Shown here one piece after another: positions 27,859 through 37,315 of a DNA stretch of 50,142 nt. The stretch spans positions 1 through 50,142 of the forward strand of contig JAKASS010000007.1 of assembly GCA_021818905.1 (NCBI GenBank). The letters run 5' to 3'. Source of the stretch: Nanobdellota archaeon. Its GTDB lineage: Archaea > Nanobdellota > Nanobdellia > Parvarchaeales > Parvarchaeaceae. How positions within the stretch are numbered: position 1 is the stretch's first letter; each line of letters opens with the position of its first letter. The notes below the pieces were generated by a model. The model saw only the letters and a list, made by a program, of their open reading frames with translations, was not told the origin of the DNA and did no database searches. The position numbers and the translations under genes were made by a program.

Positions 27859-28758
27859 TTATTCCTCGTATCCCTGGCTTTTTGCCTGTGGTATTAACGC
27901 CATAAAAGTCGCTGGGTCAAGTTTGTCCATTAAACCTTTAAGATGATTGTAATCTACCTTTTGTATTTCACGTTGGTATGTCTGGGCAAGCAAGTTTGTT
28001 ATGTACTTTTGGTGCTCATGTTTCATGTCGTCTTTAAGTGAACCAACAAGACTCTGATAAGCCTTTTTCCCGCTTTCTATTATTGCCTTTGCATCTTCTT
28101 CGCTGCCTTTACCGGCTTTCACGTAGTTGTCTACGGCACCTTTTGATGTCAGCTTATCATAGTAAGTATCCACATTTGATGCATCGTTACTCTTAACTTT
28201 GTCGTTAAGCTCCTTTAGCATCGTCCCAAGTTCGGCGGCTCTTGCTCCGGAAGTATGGTAATCAAGGCCTGGCGCTTTCGAAACCAGGTCGCCTAATGCA
28301 ATACCGTACATGCCTGAATTTAAGAAAAGCCCTACGCCCATCGCTCTGTGGTGCTCCTCTTTCAGAGCGCCCTTTATTTTTTTTGCATATGGACCTAAAA
28401 ATGCTTTTGCATGGTTAAGTGCATCTTCGAAACCTTGTTTTGTCAGGCTACCATTGGTTATATGTCTCTGCAAAGCATCCATCATCAATGCTATGTCCAT
28501 TCTTTCGTCTTTATTTGGTATTTCCTGGACTAACTCTGAAAGGACTTGATACAGATTTTTACCGGCCGCATTTAGATTAAAACTTTCGTGGCCCCCGGTC
28601 CTATTGTAATTTAAAGCTATCGCTGCAGCATTATGATACACCGCAAAATTTGTAGCGTTTAAGATATCCTCCAGCAGTATCTCTTGTTTTGGTGCTGCCG
28701 GTCCGAGTTTCTGCTCCAAGCCGCCACCTTTAACCGATTTTTTTGCATCTGCTGTCAT
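27859..28758 (-). CDS. Hypothetical alpha-helical protein
   Basis: 299-aa ORF with strong SD (GGGAGG) upstream. Confidence 0.75.
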   Translation of the reverse strand: MTADAKKSVKGGGLEQKLGPAAPKQEILLEDILNATNFAVYHNAAAIALNYNRTGGHESFNLNAAGKNLYQVLSELVQEIPNKDERMDIALMMDALQRHITNGSLTKQGFEDALNHAKAFLGPYAKKIKGALKEEHHRAMGVGLFLNSGMYGIALGDLVSKAPGLDYHTSGARAAELGTMLKELNDKVKSNDASNVDTYYDKLTSKGAVDNYVKAGKGSEEDAKAIIESGKKAYQSLVGSLKDDMKHEHQKYITNLLAQTYQREIQKVDYNHLKGLMDKLDPATFMALIPQAKSQGYEE

Positions 28759-28889
28759 GTTTACCTCCCACGTTTATAACTTATTACTTACTAGTAAAGA
28801 AATTATCTAGTATATAAACCTTTACGCAAGGCGCGGTATTGTAAATATTCTAAAAATAAGTAGAAATACAAATCGCTCCAAAAAGTTTT

Positions 28890-29666
28890 TTATTTCTGTG
28901 TAACGCCAGTTATAAGTTTACTATTTATCATCCTTGCAAGTTTATCCGAAAAACCCTCTTTCATTCCGTTTAGTCTTATTATCTGAACGGCTTCTTTTGA
29001 TTGTTTTACGTAGAAAGATTCGCCTGCGCTCATGTCTGCTATCGATATCCCATCTTGCATTAGAGATCCGCGCCCTTTTACGACTTCTACGCATATCTCA
29101 GAATCTGCATTAAGGACGAGAGGATTCGAAAGAAGACTTTCGGTAAATAGAAAGTTTAGACATACCACCTTTTCGCTTAATATTATGGGCCCGTGTGCAT
29201 TTCGGTTATACGCAGTAGAACCGACGTTCCCTGTTATAAGAACCCCGTCCCCGCTGATAAGATACGGATAAAGGAGTTTTTTCTTATCTTTTTCTACTTG
29301 GTATACTTTAAAGAAAACTTCTTTTACAATATTCCTTAAAAGCGCCTCGTTTACCGCGAAATAGGTTTTGTCTTTGTATCTTATCTCTATTTTCTTGCTT
29401 AATTCTTCTATGGTGTATTCATTGCGTTTCAATTTATTTATTATGGTGTCGATTTTGCTTAAACCGATATCAGAATAATATCCAGTGCTGCCGCTTTCTT
29501 CTCCTCTGATCGGCAAGATTGGCCCATCAAAACTACGCGCCGCTTCTATGAATGTGCCATCGCCCCCTACCGCGATGCATATTTTTGCGTCGTCACTTAT
29601 TTCAAATTCTTTGTAAAGACTTTTGAGCGCGGGATACTGTCTCTTTGCTATGAGCTTTATTTTCAT
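28890..29666 (-). CDS. nadK: NAD kinase
   Basis: IAVGGDGTFIEAARSF, GDGVLITGNVGSTAYNRNAHGP. Confidence 0.9.
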   Translation of the reverse strand: MKIKLIAKRQYPALKSLYKEFEISDDAKICIAVGGDGTFIEAARSFDGPILPIRGEESGSTGYYSDIGLSKIDTIINKLKRNEYTIEELSKKIEIRYKDKTYFAVNEALLRNIVKEVFFKVYQVEKDKKKLLYPYLISGDGVLITGNVGSTAYNRNAHGPIILSEKVVCLNFLFTESLLSNPLVLNADSEICVEVVKGRGSLMQDGISIADMSAGESFYVKQSKEAVQIIRLNGMKEGFSDKLARMINSKLITGVTQK

Positions 29667-29689
29667 ATTATTAATTGTGCCTTTTCTTT

Positions 29690-30598
29690 TTAAAAAGTGC
29701 CCTTGGCTTCAAGGACGCTGAATACTCCTTCACCTATAACCTTAGATAAATCTACGATTTTGGCGTGAGAGTTCGGTATAGTATTCGAACCTATTATATC
29801 TCTAATACCTGCTTTTTTGAGTTTACCATAACATCCTCCAGCCATTATTAGATGTGCTGCCATCACAGATATCTTGCCAGCATTGTTTTTCCTTGCGAAC
29901 TTGGCTGCATTTAAGATCGTGCCACCGGTGCTTATTATGTCGTCTACTATTATTACATTGCGACCGCCAAAATCGTATTTGTTCCCTTTCTTCAAAGTGA
30001 CTTCTCCGCTTTTCCTGTTTCTTTCTTTATTCAGATACGTATAATCTGTTTTTAGTATAACCGCCAGCTCTTCAGCTCGTTGTATTGCTCCGTGATCCGG
30101 CGCTAGCACTACAGGCTTTTTAGCTTCTTTGCTTAATGAATGCGCAAGCGTTGGTATCGGGTCTATTATCAAAGTTTTGCCCTCAAATGCTTCAAATGAT
30201 TCTGCCCTATGCGGTTCGACTGTAACAAGTGACTCTACCCCCATAGTGCCTATTATCCTAAGAATCGCTTCTATACTTACTGGTTCGCCTTCATTAAAGC
30301 GTTGATTCTGTCGCGCATAAGCAAGATAAGGAATAACAAGTATAATTGTTTCTGGACTAAAGCTTTTGACCGCGTCTAATAGCAAAAATAATTCTATAAT
30401 ATGTTTATCCTGTGGTGGGTAAGTAGACTGCACAAGAACTATATTTTTACCAGATAAATTTTTTGGTATTCTAACGTAAGATTCTCCGTCTGGCAATATC
30501 TTATTCTCTACTTTTATTAATGGGAGCTTTAAAAATTTTGATAGCCCTTCCGCTATTCCATTTGATGCGGTGCCGCTCAAAATTACTGTATTATCCAT
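29690..30598 (-). CDS. prs: Ribose-phosphate pyrophosphokinase
   Basis: ILPDGESYVRIP, NIVLVQSTYPPQDKHIIELFLLLDAVK, NVIIVDDIISTGGTILNAAKFA. Start placed at MDNTVILSG. Confidence 0.95.
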   Translation of the reverse strand: MDNTVILSGTASNGIAEGLSKFLKLPLIKVENKILPDGESYVRIPKNLSGKNIVLVQSTYPPQDKHIIELFLLLDAVKSFSPETIILVIPYLAYARQNQRFNEGEPVSIEAILRIIGTMGVESLVTVEPHRAESFEAFEGKTLIIDPIPTLAHSLSKEAKKPVVLAPDHGAIQRAEELAVILKTDYTYLNKERNRKSGEVTLKKGNKYDFGGRNVIIVDDIISTGGTILNAAKFARKNNAGKISVMAAHLIMAGGCYGKLKKAGIRDIIGSNTIPNSHAKIVDLSKVIGEGVFSVLEAKGTF

Positions 30599-30599
30599 A

Positions 30600-31454
30600 T
30601 TATTTCTTGCCGCCGTGCAAATTAAAATCATTAATCACTGGTGGAGAAGGCGGCGTTAAGTCTTTATGCATGTTCACTTTCTCCATCTGAATTATTTTTT
30701 CTATAACTTCGTCTTTCACTCCCAATTTTGCTGACAACTGGTTTACTCCCCATTTTTCCCCGGAATCTTTCAAATAATAAAAAATTCTGTCGATAATCGT
30801 ATAATCTAGATCCAATTCGGCTTCCGCAGTCTGTCCAGTCCAAAGTCTAGGGGACGGTTTTTTGGCGGATATTGCTTTCATTACGAGTACGTTCTCCTTC
30901 TCTGCTATATAATCCAGAAGCATTCTCACTTGTGTTTTGTATATGTACTCGGGAACGTTTATGTCAACGCCACCGTCTCCATATTTTGTGTAATAACCTA
31001 AGATGTGCTCGCTCCTGTCGTCTGTGCCTACAACAAGCGCGTTATTTTTATTAGCTTCCTTATATAAAAGAACCATCCTTATCCTTGCTTTTATGTTTGC
31101 ATATGCAATCCTGTTCTTTATTTTAAGAAGATCCTCATCGGATTTTATTACGGCGTTTACTATGTCGGTTATATTTATTTCTCTTCTGTTTATCCCCAAA
31201 TCTTTTATCACTTCTTCTCCATGCAAGATGTCTTCTTTTGGAGTTACTTCGTCCTCAGGCAAGAGAACTCCTATAACGTTTTCTTTTCCTATCGCCTTTG
31301 CGGTTATATAAGCTGTTATTGCCGAGTCGCTGCCGCCAGAAATTCCTATAACTGCTGTTTTTATCGCTGCTTTTTTAAAATAATCTTTTACCCAACTAAT
31401 TCCATAGCTAAGTGCCTTTTCTGGGTCTATCTCTAATTCTACAGGAACTTTCAT
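30600..31454 (-). CDS. nadE: NAD synthetase
   Basis: VIGISGGSDSAITAYI, GTDDRSEHILGYYTKYGDGGVDINVP. Confidence 0.95.
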   Translation of the reverse strand: MKVPVELEIDPEKALSYGISWVKDYFKKAAIKTAVIGISGGSDSAITAYITAKAIGKENVIGVLLPEDEVTPKEDILHGEEVIKDLGINRREINITDIVNAVIKSDEDLLKIKNRIAYANIKARIRMVLLYKEANKNNALVVGTDDRSEHILGYYTKYGDGGVDINVPEYIYKTQVRMLLDYIAEKENVLVMKAISAKKPSPRLWTGQTAEAELDLDYTIIDRIFYYLKDSGEKWGVNQLSAKLGVKDEVIEKIIQMEKVNMHKDLTPPSPPVINDFNLHGGKK

Positions 31455-31460
31455 ACGAAC

Positions 31461-32090
31461 CTAATTGTGCTGGATGTCTTCTATAACTTGTTTTGAATCT
31501 TTTAATTTTGCGCCGTAAGAAAACTCCAGGTTCTTTAGACCTCTTTCGTGGTCCTCCTGAGTACACGCGTCTACGCAGTCTTTTATTATCACTATATTAT
31601 AACCCCTGAAGAATGCGCCCGCGGACGTATGCGTATCGCATATGTTTGTATCTAAACCGGTTATGTAGATAGTGCTTACGTTTAGCCTTCTTAGTACTTG
31701 ATCCAATGCCGTTTCATAAAAACCGCTATAGGTTCCTTTCTCGACGTTGAAAAGGGAGTGTCCAGTTAGGTCTAACTTTGCATCTAAAGATCCGCCCCTG
31801 TGAAATGTAAGCATGCCTTTACTAGGAAGTTCTTTGATTATCTGCGCTCCTTCGCTGCCTTCCATAGCGTGATCGCCCCATCTACCATGATTTCTTGTAA
31901 GTTCGGTATCCGACTTCCTATGGGCATCACTACAATATATAACTGGGACTCCTTTGTCCACCGCATTTTTTATAACTTCTTTTATCCTGGGAACTATATT
32001 TTTACCGCGCTCGCAATACGCTCCTGAATTATACCCTCCCTTTACAAAATCGTTCAACATATCAATAACTAAAATTGCCATTTTTCCCAT
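31461..32090 (-). CDS. pncA: Nicotinamidase / isochorismatase family
   Basis: ILVIDMLNDFVKGGY, YITGLDTNICDTHTSAGAFFRGY. Confidence 0.87.
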   Translation of the reverse strand: MGKMAILVIDMLNDFVKGGYNSGAYCERGKNIVPRIKEVIKNAVDKGVPVIYCSDAHRKSDTELTRNHGRWGDHAMEGSEGAQIIKELPSKGMLTFHRGGSLDAKLDLTGHSLFNVEKGTYSGFYETALDQVLRRLNVSTIYITGLDTNICDTHTSAGAFFRGYNIVIIKDCVDACTQEDHERGLKNLEFSYGAKLKDSKQVIEDIQHN

Positions 32091-32252
32091 ATTTTACCTC
32101 CTTAAATTTTTAAGTTACCCTAATATTATGATAACAATTGTCGGTTTAATATTGCCCTCTATAGGTAATTATTGCAGGCGCTTAATAAAAGATGGAAAAA
32201 TTGCCGCAAGTTATAAGGATAAATTTAAAAAGGACTTATTTACCATTGTTAT

Positions 32253-33677
32253 ATGGAAAAACGACGGTCAAAATTAGTGTATGAAAACGAGCTGGCACTT
32301 TTTCTTGATTACTACGAATTGACCGGCGGCAAAGCCGACTTCGATCATAAAAATACAGATATGATAACCGAAACTTTTTTCGTTAGAAAAATACCAAAAA
32401 ATCTTGGCTCATATATGGTCGCTGCTGGTCTCGAACAAGTAATTGATTTCATAAGTAACTATAAGTTAAGCAAAGAAGATAGAAAATGGCTAAAGAAAAC
32501 CTCCGGAAATGACTTAAGTAAAGAATTTTTAGACTACCTAGAAAATTTTAAGTTTAAAGGAGAGATTTATGCTGTACCGGAGGGCACCCCTATTTTCCCT
32601 AACGAGCCTATTTTGAGCATAACTGGGCCTTCTATAGATGTGCAGTTATTTGAGACTTATATATTGAACGTTATGAATTTCCAGACTCTAGTAGCTACAA
32701 AAGCTTCAAGAGTGGTTAACGCGGCACGAGGAAAAACCGTACTAGAATTCGGCGCTAGACGCGCACACGGCCGTGATGCGGCGATACTCGGATCAAGAGC
32801 ATCTTACATAGCAGGGAGCACGGGGAGCGCCCTCGTACTTGCAGGAAAGAAACTTGGTATACCTTACATAGGGACCATGCCGCACAAGTTTGTACAAGAG
32901 AGAGATTCTGAACTTAAAGCCTTTAGAGAGTACGCAGAATCTTTCCCCCATAACACGATTCTCTTAATCGACACTTACGATACTATACGAGGAGCAAAAA
33001 ACGCCTGTACGATTGGTAAGGAACTTAGAGAAAAGGGCTTTGATTTAAAAGGCGTTAGGCTGGACAGCGGAGACCTTGCTGAACTAAGTAAAATTGTAAG
33101 GGAAATATTAGATGCAGAAGGCTTTAAGCAAACAAAAATAATGGTTAGTAGCGACCTAGACGAATACAAAATAGATGAACTACTTTCAAAAAATGCACCC
33201 ATAGACGGATTTGGAGTTGGAACAAGACTGATAACCGGCGCAAATTACAATTCTTCTACAAAACAAGGCGAAGTATCTGCTCTTGGTGGGGTTTACAAAT
33301 TAGTCGAAATAGTCAAAAATGGTGAAACTATCCCTAAAATAAAAATAAGTGAAGATACGGAGAAAACCACTGTGCCCGGCAAAAAACAGGTTTACAGAAC
33401 ATTCAAAGACAACCTGTTCGCAGGGGACGAGATAGTTCTTTGGGATGAAAACCCTCCAAAAAATTCTAGGCCTCTTCTTGTTGGCATAATCAAAAAAGGA
33501 AGAGTTGTTTATGAGTTTCCGAAACTATCTGATGTAAGAAGATATTGCCTAGAAGAGATTTTAAAGCTACCTGAAAAGTATAAAAGAGTAGCTGATCCAG
33601 AGACTTACACGGTAAAAATAAGTGATAAATTACGCGAGCTTCAACAAGAACTAATAAGGAAATCTAAAAACCAATAA
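32253..33677 (+). CDS. pncB: Nicotinate phosphoribosyltransferase
   Basis: VLEFGARRAHGRDAAILGSRASYIAG, GTMPHKFVQ, VRLDSGDLAELSK. Confidence 0.92.
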   Translation: MEKRRSKLVYENELALFLDYYELTGGKADFDHKNTDMITETFFVRKIPKNLGSYMVAAGLEQVIDFISNYKLSKEDRKWLKKTSGNDLSKEFLDYLENFKFKGEIYAVPEGTPIFPNEPILSITGPSIDVQLFETYILNVMNFQTLVATKASRVVNAARGKTVLEFGARRAHGRDAAILGSRASYIAGSTGSALVLAGKKLGIPYIGTMPHKFVQERDSELKAFREYAESFPHNTILLIDTYDTIRGAKNACTIGKELREKGFDLKGVRLDSGDLAELSKIVREILDAEGFKQTKIMVSSDLDEYKIDELLSKNAPIDGFGVGTRLITGANYNSSTKQGEVSALGGVYKLVEIVKNGETIPKIKISEDTEKTTVPGKKQVYRTFKDNLFAGDEIVLWDENPPKNSRPLLVGIIKKGRVVYEFPKLSDVRRYCLEEILKLPEKYKRVADPETYTVKISDKLRELQQELIRKSKNQ

Positions 33678-33688
33678 GTAGATTGTTT

Positions 33689-34732
33689 CTATTTATTGAT
33701 TATATAATAAACGCTGTATCTGGTATCTCTTAATGATTTTTGTTCTCCGATTATAGAATTCTTAATCAAGTAACTCAAACCTGATCGTACAGTTCTTGGC
33801 GACATGCCGGTCATTTTAATTAATTCTTTTTGTGTTAGAGTTCCCTCGTACTGCAATACTTTGAATACAAATCTTGCTGACGGCGGCCCATTTATCGACA
33901 AAGTGTTTGTAATCTCGGCTCTTTTTCTTAATTTTTCTAATACATTTTTATCAAACTCTTTGAACCTAACAAATCTTGCCGGGTATATAGAATTTTTTAT
34001 CTTTATCTCATTACTTTTAATATTAGTCCTAAATCTGCCGTCTATAACTATCTCGGCACCCGAGTTACTTGATATCGACTTTATCGAGATGGTACTTCCG
34101 TCGTTTAATATTATCGGCCTATTCTGATTTAGAGAAGCTATCGGAGTCAGTATAAAGACTTTGGAATTAGAGAACGCGACTGGCCCGCCAGCGGACGCCG
34201 AATACCCGGTTGAACCAGTCGGAGTTGAAATTATGACTCCGTCACTGCTATCCTTAAAAATAAGCCTATCATCAACAAAAAGGTTGTAAGAAACTATTGT
34301 CGCACTTTTTTTAGAGGTTATAACAACCTCATTTAAAGCCAAGGGAAATTCTAGACCTTCCGATTTTATTTCTAATCTTGAGTGCTCTTCCAAGATATAA
34401 TCCCCGCTCTGTATTTTTTCCAATGCGCTTTGGAATACATCTGTAGTTATCTCCGGCAGAAAGTTTGTTGGGGAAGTGGAAACACTCAATACCGGTATCT
34501 TACTATTGGAAAACTCCCTAAACGTCCTAAGCACATTAAAACTATTTCCTATTGATATTACAAAATCTACTTTCATAGATTTTATATTGGATCTTTTAAA
34601 GTTTTTGGGCGAATCTGGTACTCTACTTTCTAGAATAACATCGTGATGTGCGGCCAATAATGGCTTCATTACATCCTTTACCGTTGCAATGCAAACTTTA
34701 TCTTTTGGATCAAACGTTATTCCGAATTTCAT
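33689..34732 (-). CDS. NAD kinase-like domain (degenerate GGDGT) fused to a C-terminal winged HTH
   Basis: NEVVI and TPTGSTGYSASAGGP retained; the GGDGT position reads SIGNSFN; C-terminal TQKELIKMTGMSPRTVRSGLSYLIKNSIIGE. Confidence 0.85.
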   Translation of the reverse strand: MKFGITFDPKDKVCIATVKDVMKPLLAAHHDVILESRVPDSPKNFKRSNIKSMKVDFVISIGNSFNVLRTFREFSNSKIPVLSVSTSPTNFLPEITTDVFQSALEKIQSGDYILEEHSRLEIKSEGLEFPLALNEVVITSKKSATIVSYNLFVDDRLIFKDSSDGVIISTPTGSTGYSASAGGPVAFSNSKVFILTPIASLNQNRPIILNDGSTISIKSISSNSGAEIVIDGRFRTNIKSNEIKIKNSIYPARFVRFKEFDKNVLEKLRKRAEITNTLSINGPPSARFVFKVLQYEGTLTQKELIKMTGMSPRTVRSGLSYLIKNSIIGEQKSLRDTRYSVYYIINK

Positions 34733-34750
34733 ATCTATTCTTTTTTTATT

Positions 34751-35665
34751 TTAAAGTATCTCCAGTCTTCCCACTACTCTGTTTTTTCCTGCAGCCAAAC
34801 TTGAATCAACTATTAAATGGCCTTCCTTTAATTTAACCATTGGCTTATTAAACTTCGCTCTAAGATTTTCTCCGGTCTTTTCTAAGCCCACGCTTAAGTT
34901 TTTACCTAGAAAAGATATAGTCAGGCCTTTCGATAAAAACGGGTCTATTTTATAAAATGATGACTGTTTTAAGACACATTGAAAGTCTTCCGAAATCTCA
35001 CTTAAAGAGGATATCGCATAATTATTTTCCATATCATTTTCAGCAACGTTATTTAGGGCTAAACCGACGTGCTGGCCGTTTGCTGCAGACTGAACGTCGA
35101 CATCCATTAATTGGATGCTCTTTATCGTTACTTCTTTCATAGAAGGGATCAAGTGAAACCGGTCTCCTTTCCTTATCTCCGCTCCTAGATTAAAACCGAT
35201 TATTACGTTTCCTATGCCCTTTACTATAAAGTGCTTGTCTATGGAAACGTAAGAAAAATTATATTTAGATTTCTTTGCGGATTCTTTTGGTATCGTATCG
35301 CCCAGCTTAATCTGCCTAAATTTACCTAGTTTAAAATTAGAAAAGAATTTTGAGAAACTGTTGATATCTGAAGCGTCCGAGAATACGACTACCCCATCGT
35401 TTATATTTGAGTTTTCTATTGATAGCGCTATCTCGGCATCTAGGCCAGATATCTCCTCATTCAAAACAAACATCGCCCGGTCTGCGATTGAAAGCACTCG
35501 CAGCAGCGAATTTATAGAAGAGGGATAATCTACTGGATAAACTATTATTTCGTTCTTCTTATCTACCGCCATCTGGATATTATTAATTAAATCCAACTTT
35601 TTGGAGATTGTCTGGTTCAAAATTTCGTCTTTTAGTTCTTTAGTCGACAAAAGCGCAGTTATCAT
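34751..35665 (-). CDS. EF-Tu/SelB-like protein lacking recognisable GTPase motifs
   Basis: Central VKGIGNVIIGFNLGAEIRKGDRFHLIPSMKEVTIKSIQLMDVDVQSAANGQHVGLALNNV resembles EF-Tu domain 2. Confidence 0.7.
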   Translation of the reverse strand: MITALLSTKELKDEILNQTISKKLDLINNIQMAVDKKNEIIVYPVDYPSSINSLLRVLSIADRAMFVLNEEISGLDAEIALSIENSNINDGVVVFSDASDINSFSKFFSNFKLGKFRQIKLGDTIPKESAKKSKYNFSYVSIDKHFIVKGIGNVIIGFNLGAEIRKGDRFHLIPSMKEVTIKSIQLMDVDVQSAANGQHVGLALNNVAENDMENNYAISSLSEISEDFQCVLKQSSFYKIDPFLSKGLTISFLGKNLSVGLEKTGENLRAKFNKPMVKLKEGHLIVDSSLAAGKNRVVGRLEIL

Positions 35666-35714
35666 ATTTTAATTTAGCTGATTACTTAATATATTTAGAT
35701 ATAATATAAATAAT

Positions 35715-36206
35715 ATGAGAAGAGCTGTTTACGCTGGAAGCTTTGATCCGGTTACAAACGGACACTTATGGATGATAGAAACCGGGTCAAGATTATTTGA
35801 CGAACTCGTGGTGGCGGCGGGCGCAAACTCCGCTAAGAAATATTCTTTTTCCTTGACGGAGCGGTTGGGTATGCTAAAAGCATGCACAAAAAAGTACAAG
35901 AATATAAAAATAGATAACTTTGAAGGTCAGTTCTTGGTAAAATATGCAAAGGTTGTAGGCGCAGATTACATACTGCGCGGTATAAGGACTAGCGAGGATT
36001 ATGAGTATGAACGGACCATTTCGCATGTAAATAGGGACATAGAAAAAACTGTAACTATGGTCTTCCTAGTGCCGCCTATGGAGATATCGGATATAAGTTC
36101 TAGCATGGTAAAAGGATTAGTGGGGAGTGCTGGTTGGGAAAAAATGGTAGAAAGATATGTGCCAGATGGAGTCGCTGACAATGTAATAAGGCATTTTTCT
36201 AATTAG
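35715..36206 (+). CDS. coaD: Phosphopantetheine adenylyltransferase, bacterial CoaD-like
   Basis: AVYAGSFDPVTNGHLWMIE, YILRGIRTSEDYEYE, ISSSMVKGLV. Confidence 0.9.
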   Translation: MRRAVYAGSFDPVTNGHLWMIETGSRLFDELVVAAGANSAKKYSFSLTERLGMLKACTKKYKNIKIDNFEGQFLVKYAKVVGADYILRGIRTSEDYEYERTISHVNRDIEKTVTMVFLVPPMEISDISSSMVKGLVGSAGWEKMVERYVPDGVADNVIRHFSN

Positions 36207-36774
36207 CTGTCAGTTCCTTTTCCCCTTCTTTGCTCACAAGGAAATATCTCATTTTCGGGCCATTAAATCGTTCTTGTATATACGCTATATTTTCTATCAG
36301 ATCATCAAAGAAAAGCACCTCATCGTAGCCTTCTATCAACTCTTTGAGCATACCAAATTTCCATTCCCTGTCACTTGTTTTATATCTACCGTCCGCCAAT
36401 ACTATCCTACCAGCCGGTATCCGGTGCGTCTCTATCCCGTGTTGTGTCTCTGGTCTAAGCTCTTCGCCCCGTGCGCTCATTATAATCAGTTCGTAACCTG
36501 AATCATGAAGCTCCTTATACTTCTGTATAAGTTTCTCGTTGGGATAAAGACCTTCTTTATATTTTCTGAACGCGGTAATGAATATCCTTCTTTTTTGTCC
36601 GCTATCGAGTTCTCTAAATTCTTGTCCATGTAATTCTTTGCCGGCTATTTCTTTGGTAGCCAGGGCCATACTTTTGTCCGTAAAGAAAAGCGTGTCATCA
36701 AAATCTGATATAATTAGTCTTCTCTTAAGTTTTTTAAACCTGCGTTTTTGTTTGAAGTTATTTTTTCTTTCCAT
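36199..36774 (-). CDS. HAD superfamily phosphatase-like protein
   Basis: LIISDFDDTLFFTD, ELIIMSARGEE, EVLFFDDLIENI. Confidence 0.8.
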   Translation of the reverse strand: MERKNNFKQKRRFKKLKRRLIISDFDDTLFFTDKSMALATKEIAGKELHGQEFRELDSGQKRRIFITAFRKYKEGLYPNEKLIQKYKELHDSGYELIIMSARGEELRPETQHGIETHRIPAGRIVLADGRYKTSDREWKFGMLKELIEGYDEVLFFDDLIENIAYIQERFNGPKMRYFLVSKEGEKELTAN

Positions 36775-37309
36775 TCTTTTTCTTAGGAGTCCTTACTAAT
36801 TCCATCTGCTTCATAAGTTCTTCTGCTCTGGATTTAATTCCGTCGTTTACTTCTATCAGGTTAAGACCTATATTCGGTATACCGTATATTACTATAGAAC
36901 CCTCTGGCGCCAGGTAAACGCATGGAAGTGCTGCCAGGTCCTCTTCCCCATCTACTTGGATCGCTTTATGGGTTTTCGTTTTAAGTGCATCGGCTATCGC
37001 TTGCCAAAGTCCATAAGTTATCTCTCTCTGCGGGTTTTCCACTTTTTCTCTCGCCTTAAAGTGTTTTGGCAGGCCTGAGTGTTTTACTTGCTTCCGGTGT
37101 GTTTTTAAATCAAATATCGCGAGGTCTGGTTCCATCTTATGGCGTAAAAGCGTTTTTGTGGTTTCGTCTCCAACGGTTATTACTAAAGCTTGTGAATTTC
37201 TTAGCTTTTCTACGACCTGATCCTCGGACATGGTCGCGCCGAAAGGCTGTGCAAGCGCACTTCGAAGCCAATCTGGCAACTGAAGTAACTCTCCCTCATT
37301 TAATTCCAT
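36758..37309 (-). CDS. GTP-dependent dephospho-CoA kinase (DUF359)
   Basis: LVITVGDETTKTLL...PDLAIFDLKTHRK...VDGEEDLAALPCVYLAPEGSIVIYGIPNIGL. Confidence 0.9.
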   Translation of the reverse strand: MELNEGELLQLPDWLRSALAQPFGATMSEDQVVEKLRNSQALVITVGDETTKTLLRHKMEPDLAIFDLKTHRKQVKHSGLPKHFKAREKVENPQREITYGLWQAIADALKTKTHKAIQVDGEEDLAALPCVYLAPEGSIVIYGIPNIGLNLIEVNDGIKSRAEELMKQMELVRTPKKKNGKKK

Positions 37310-37315
37310 TTCAAA

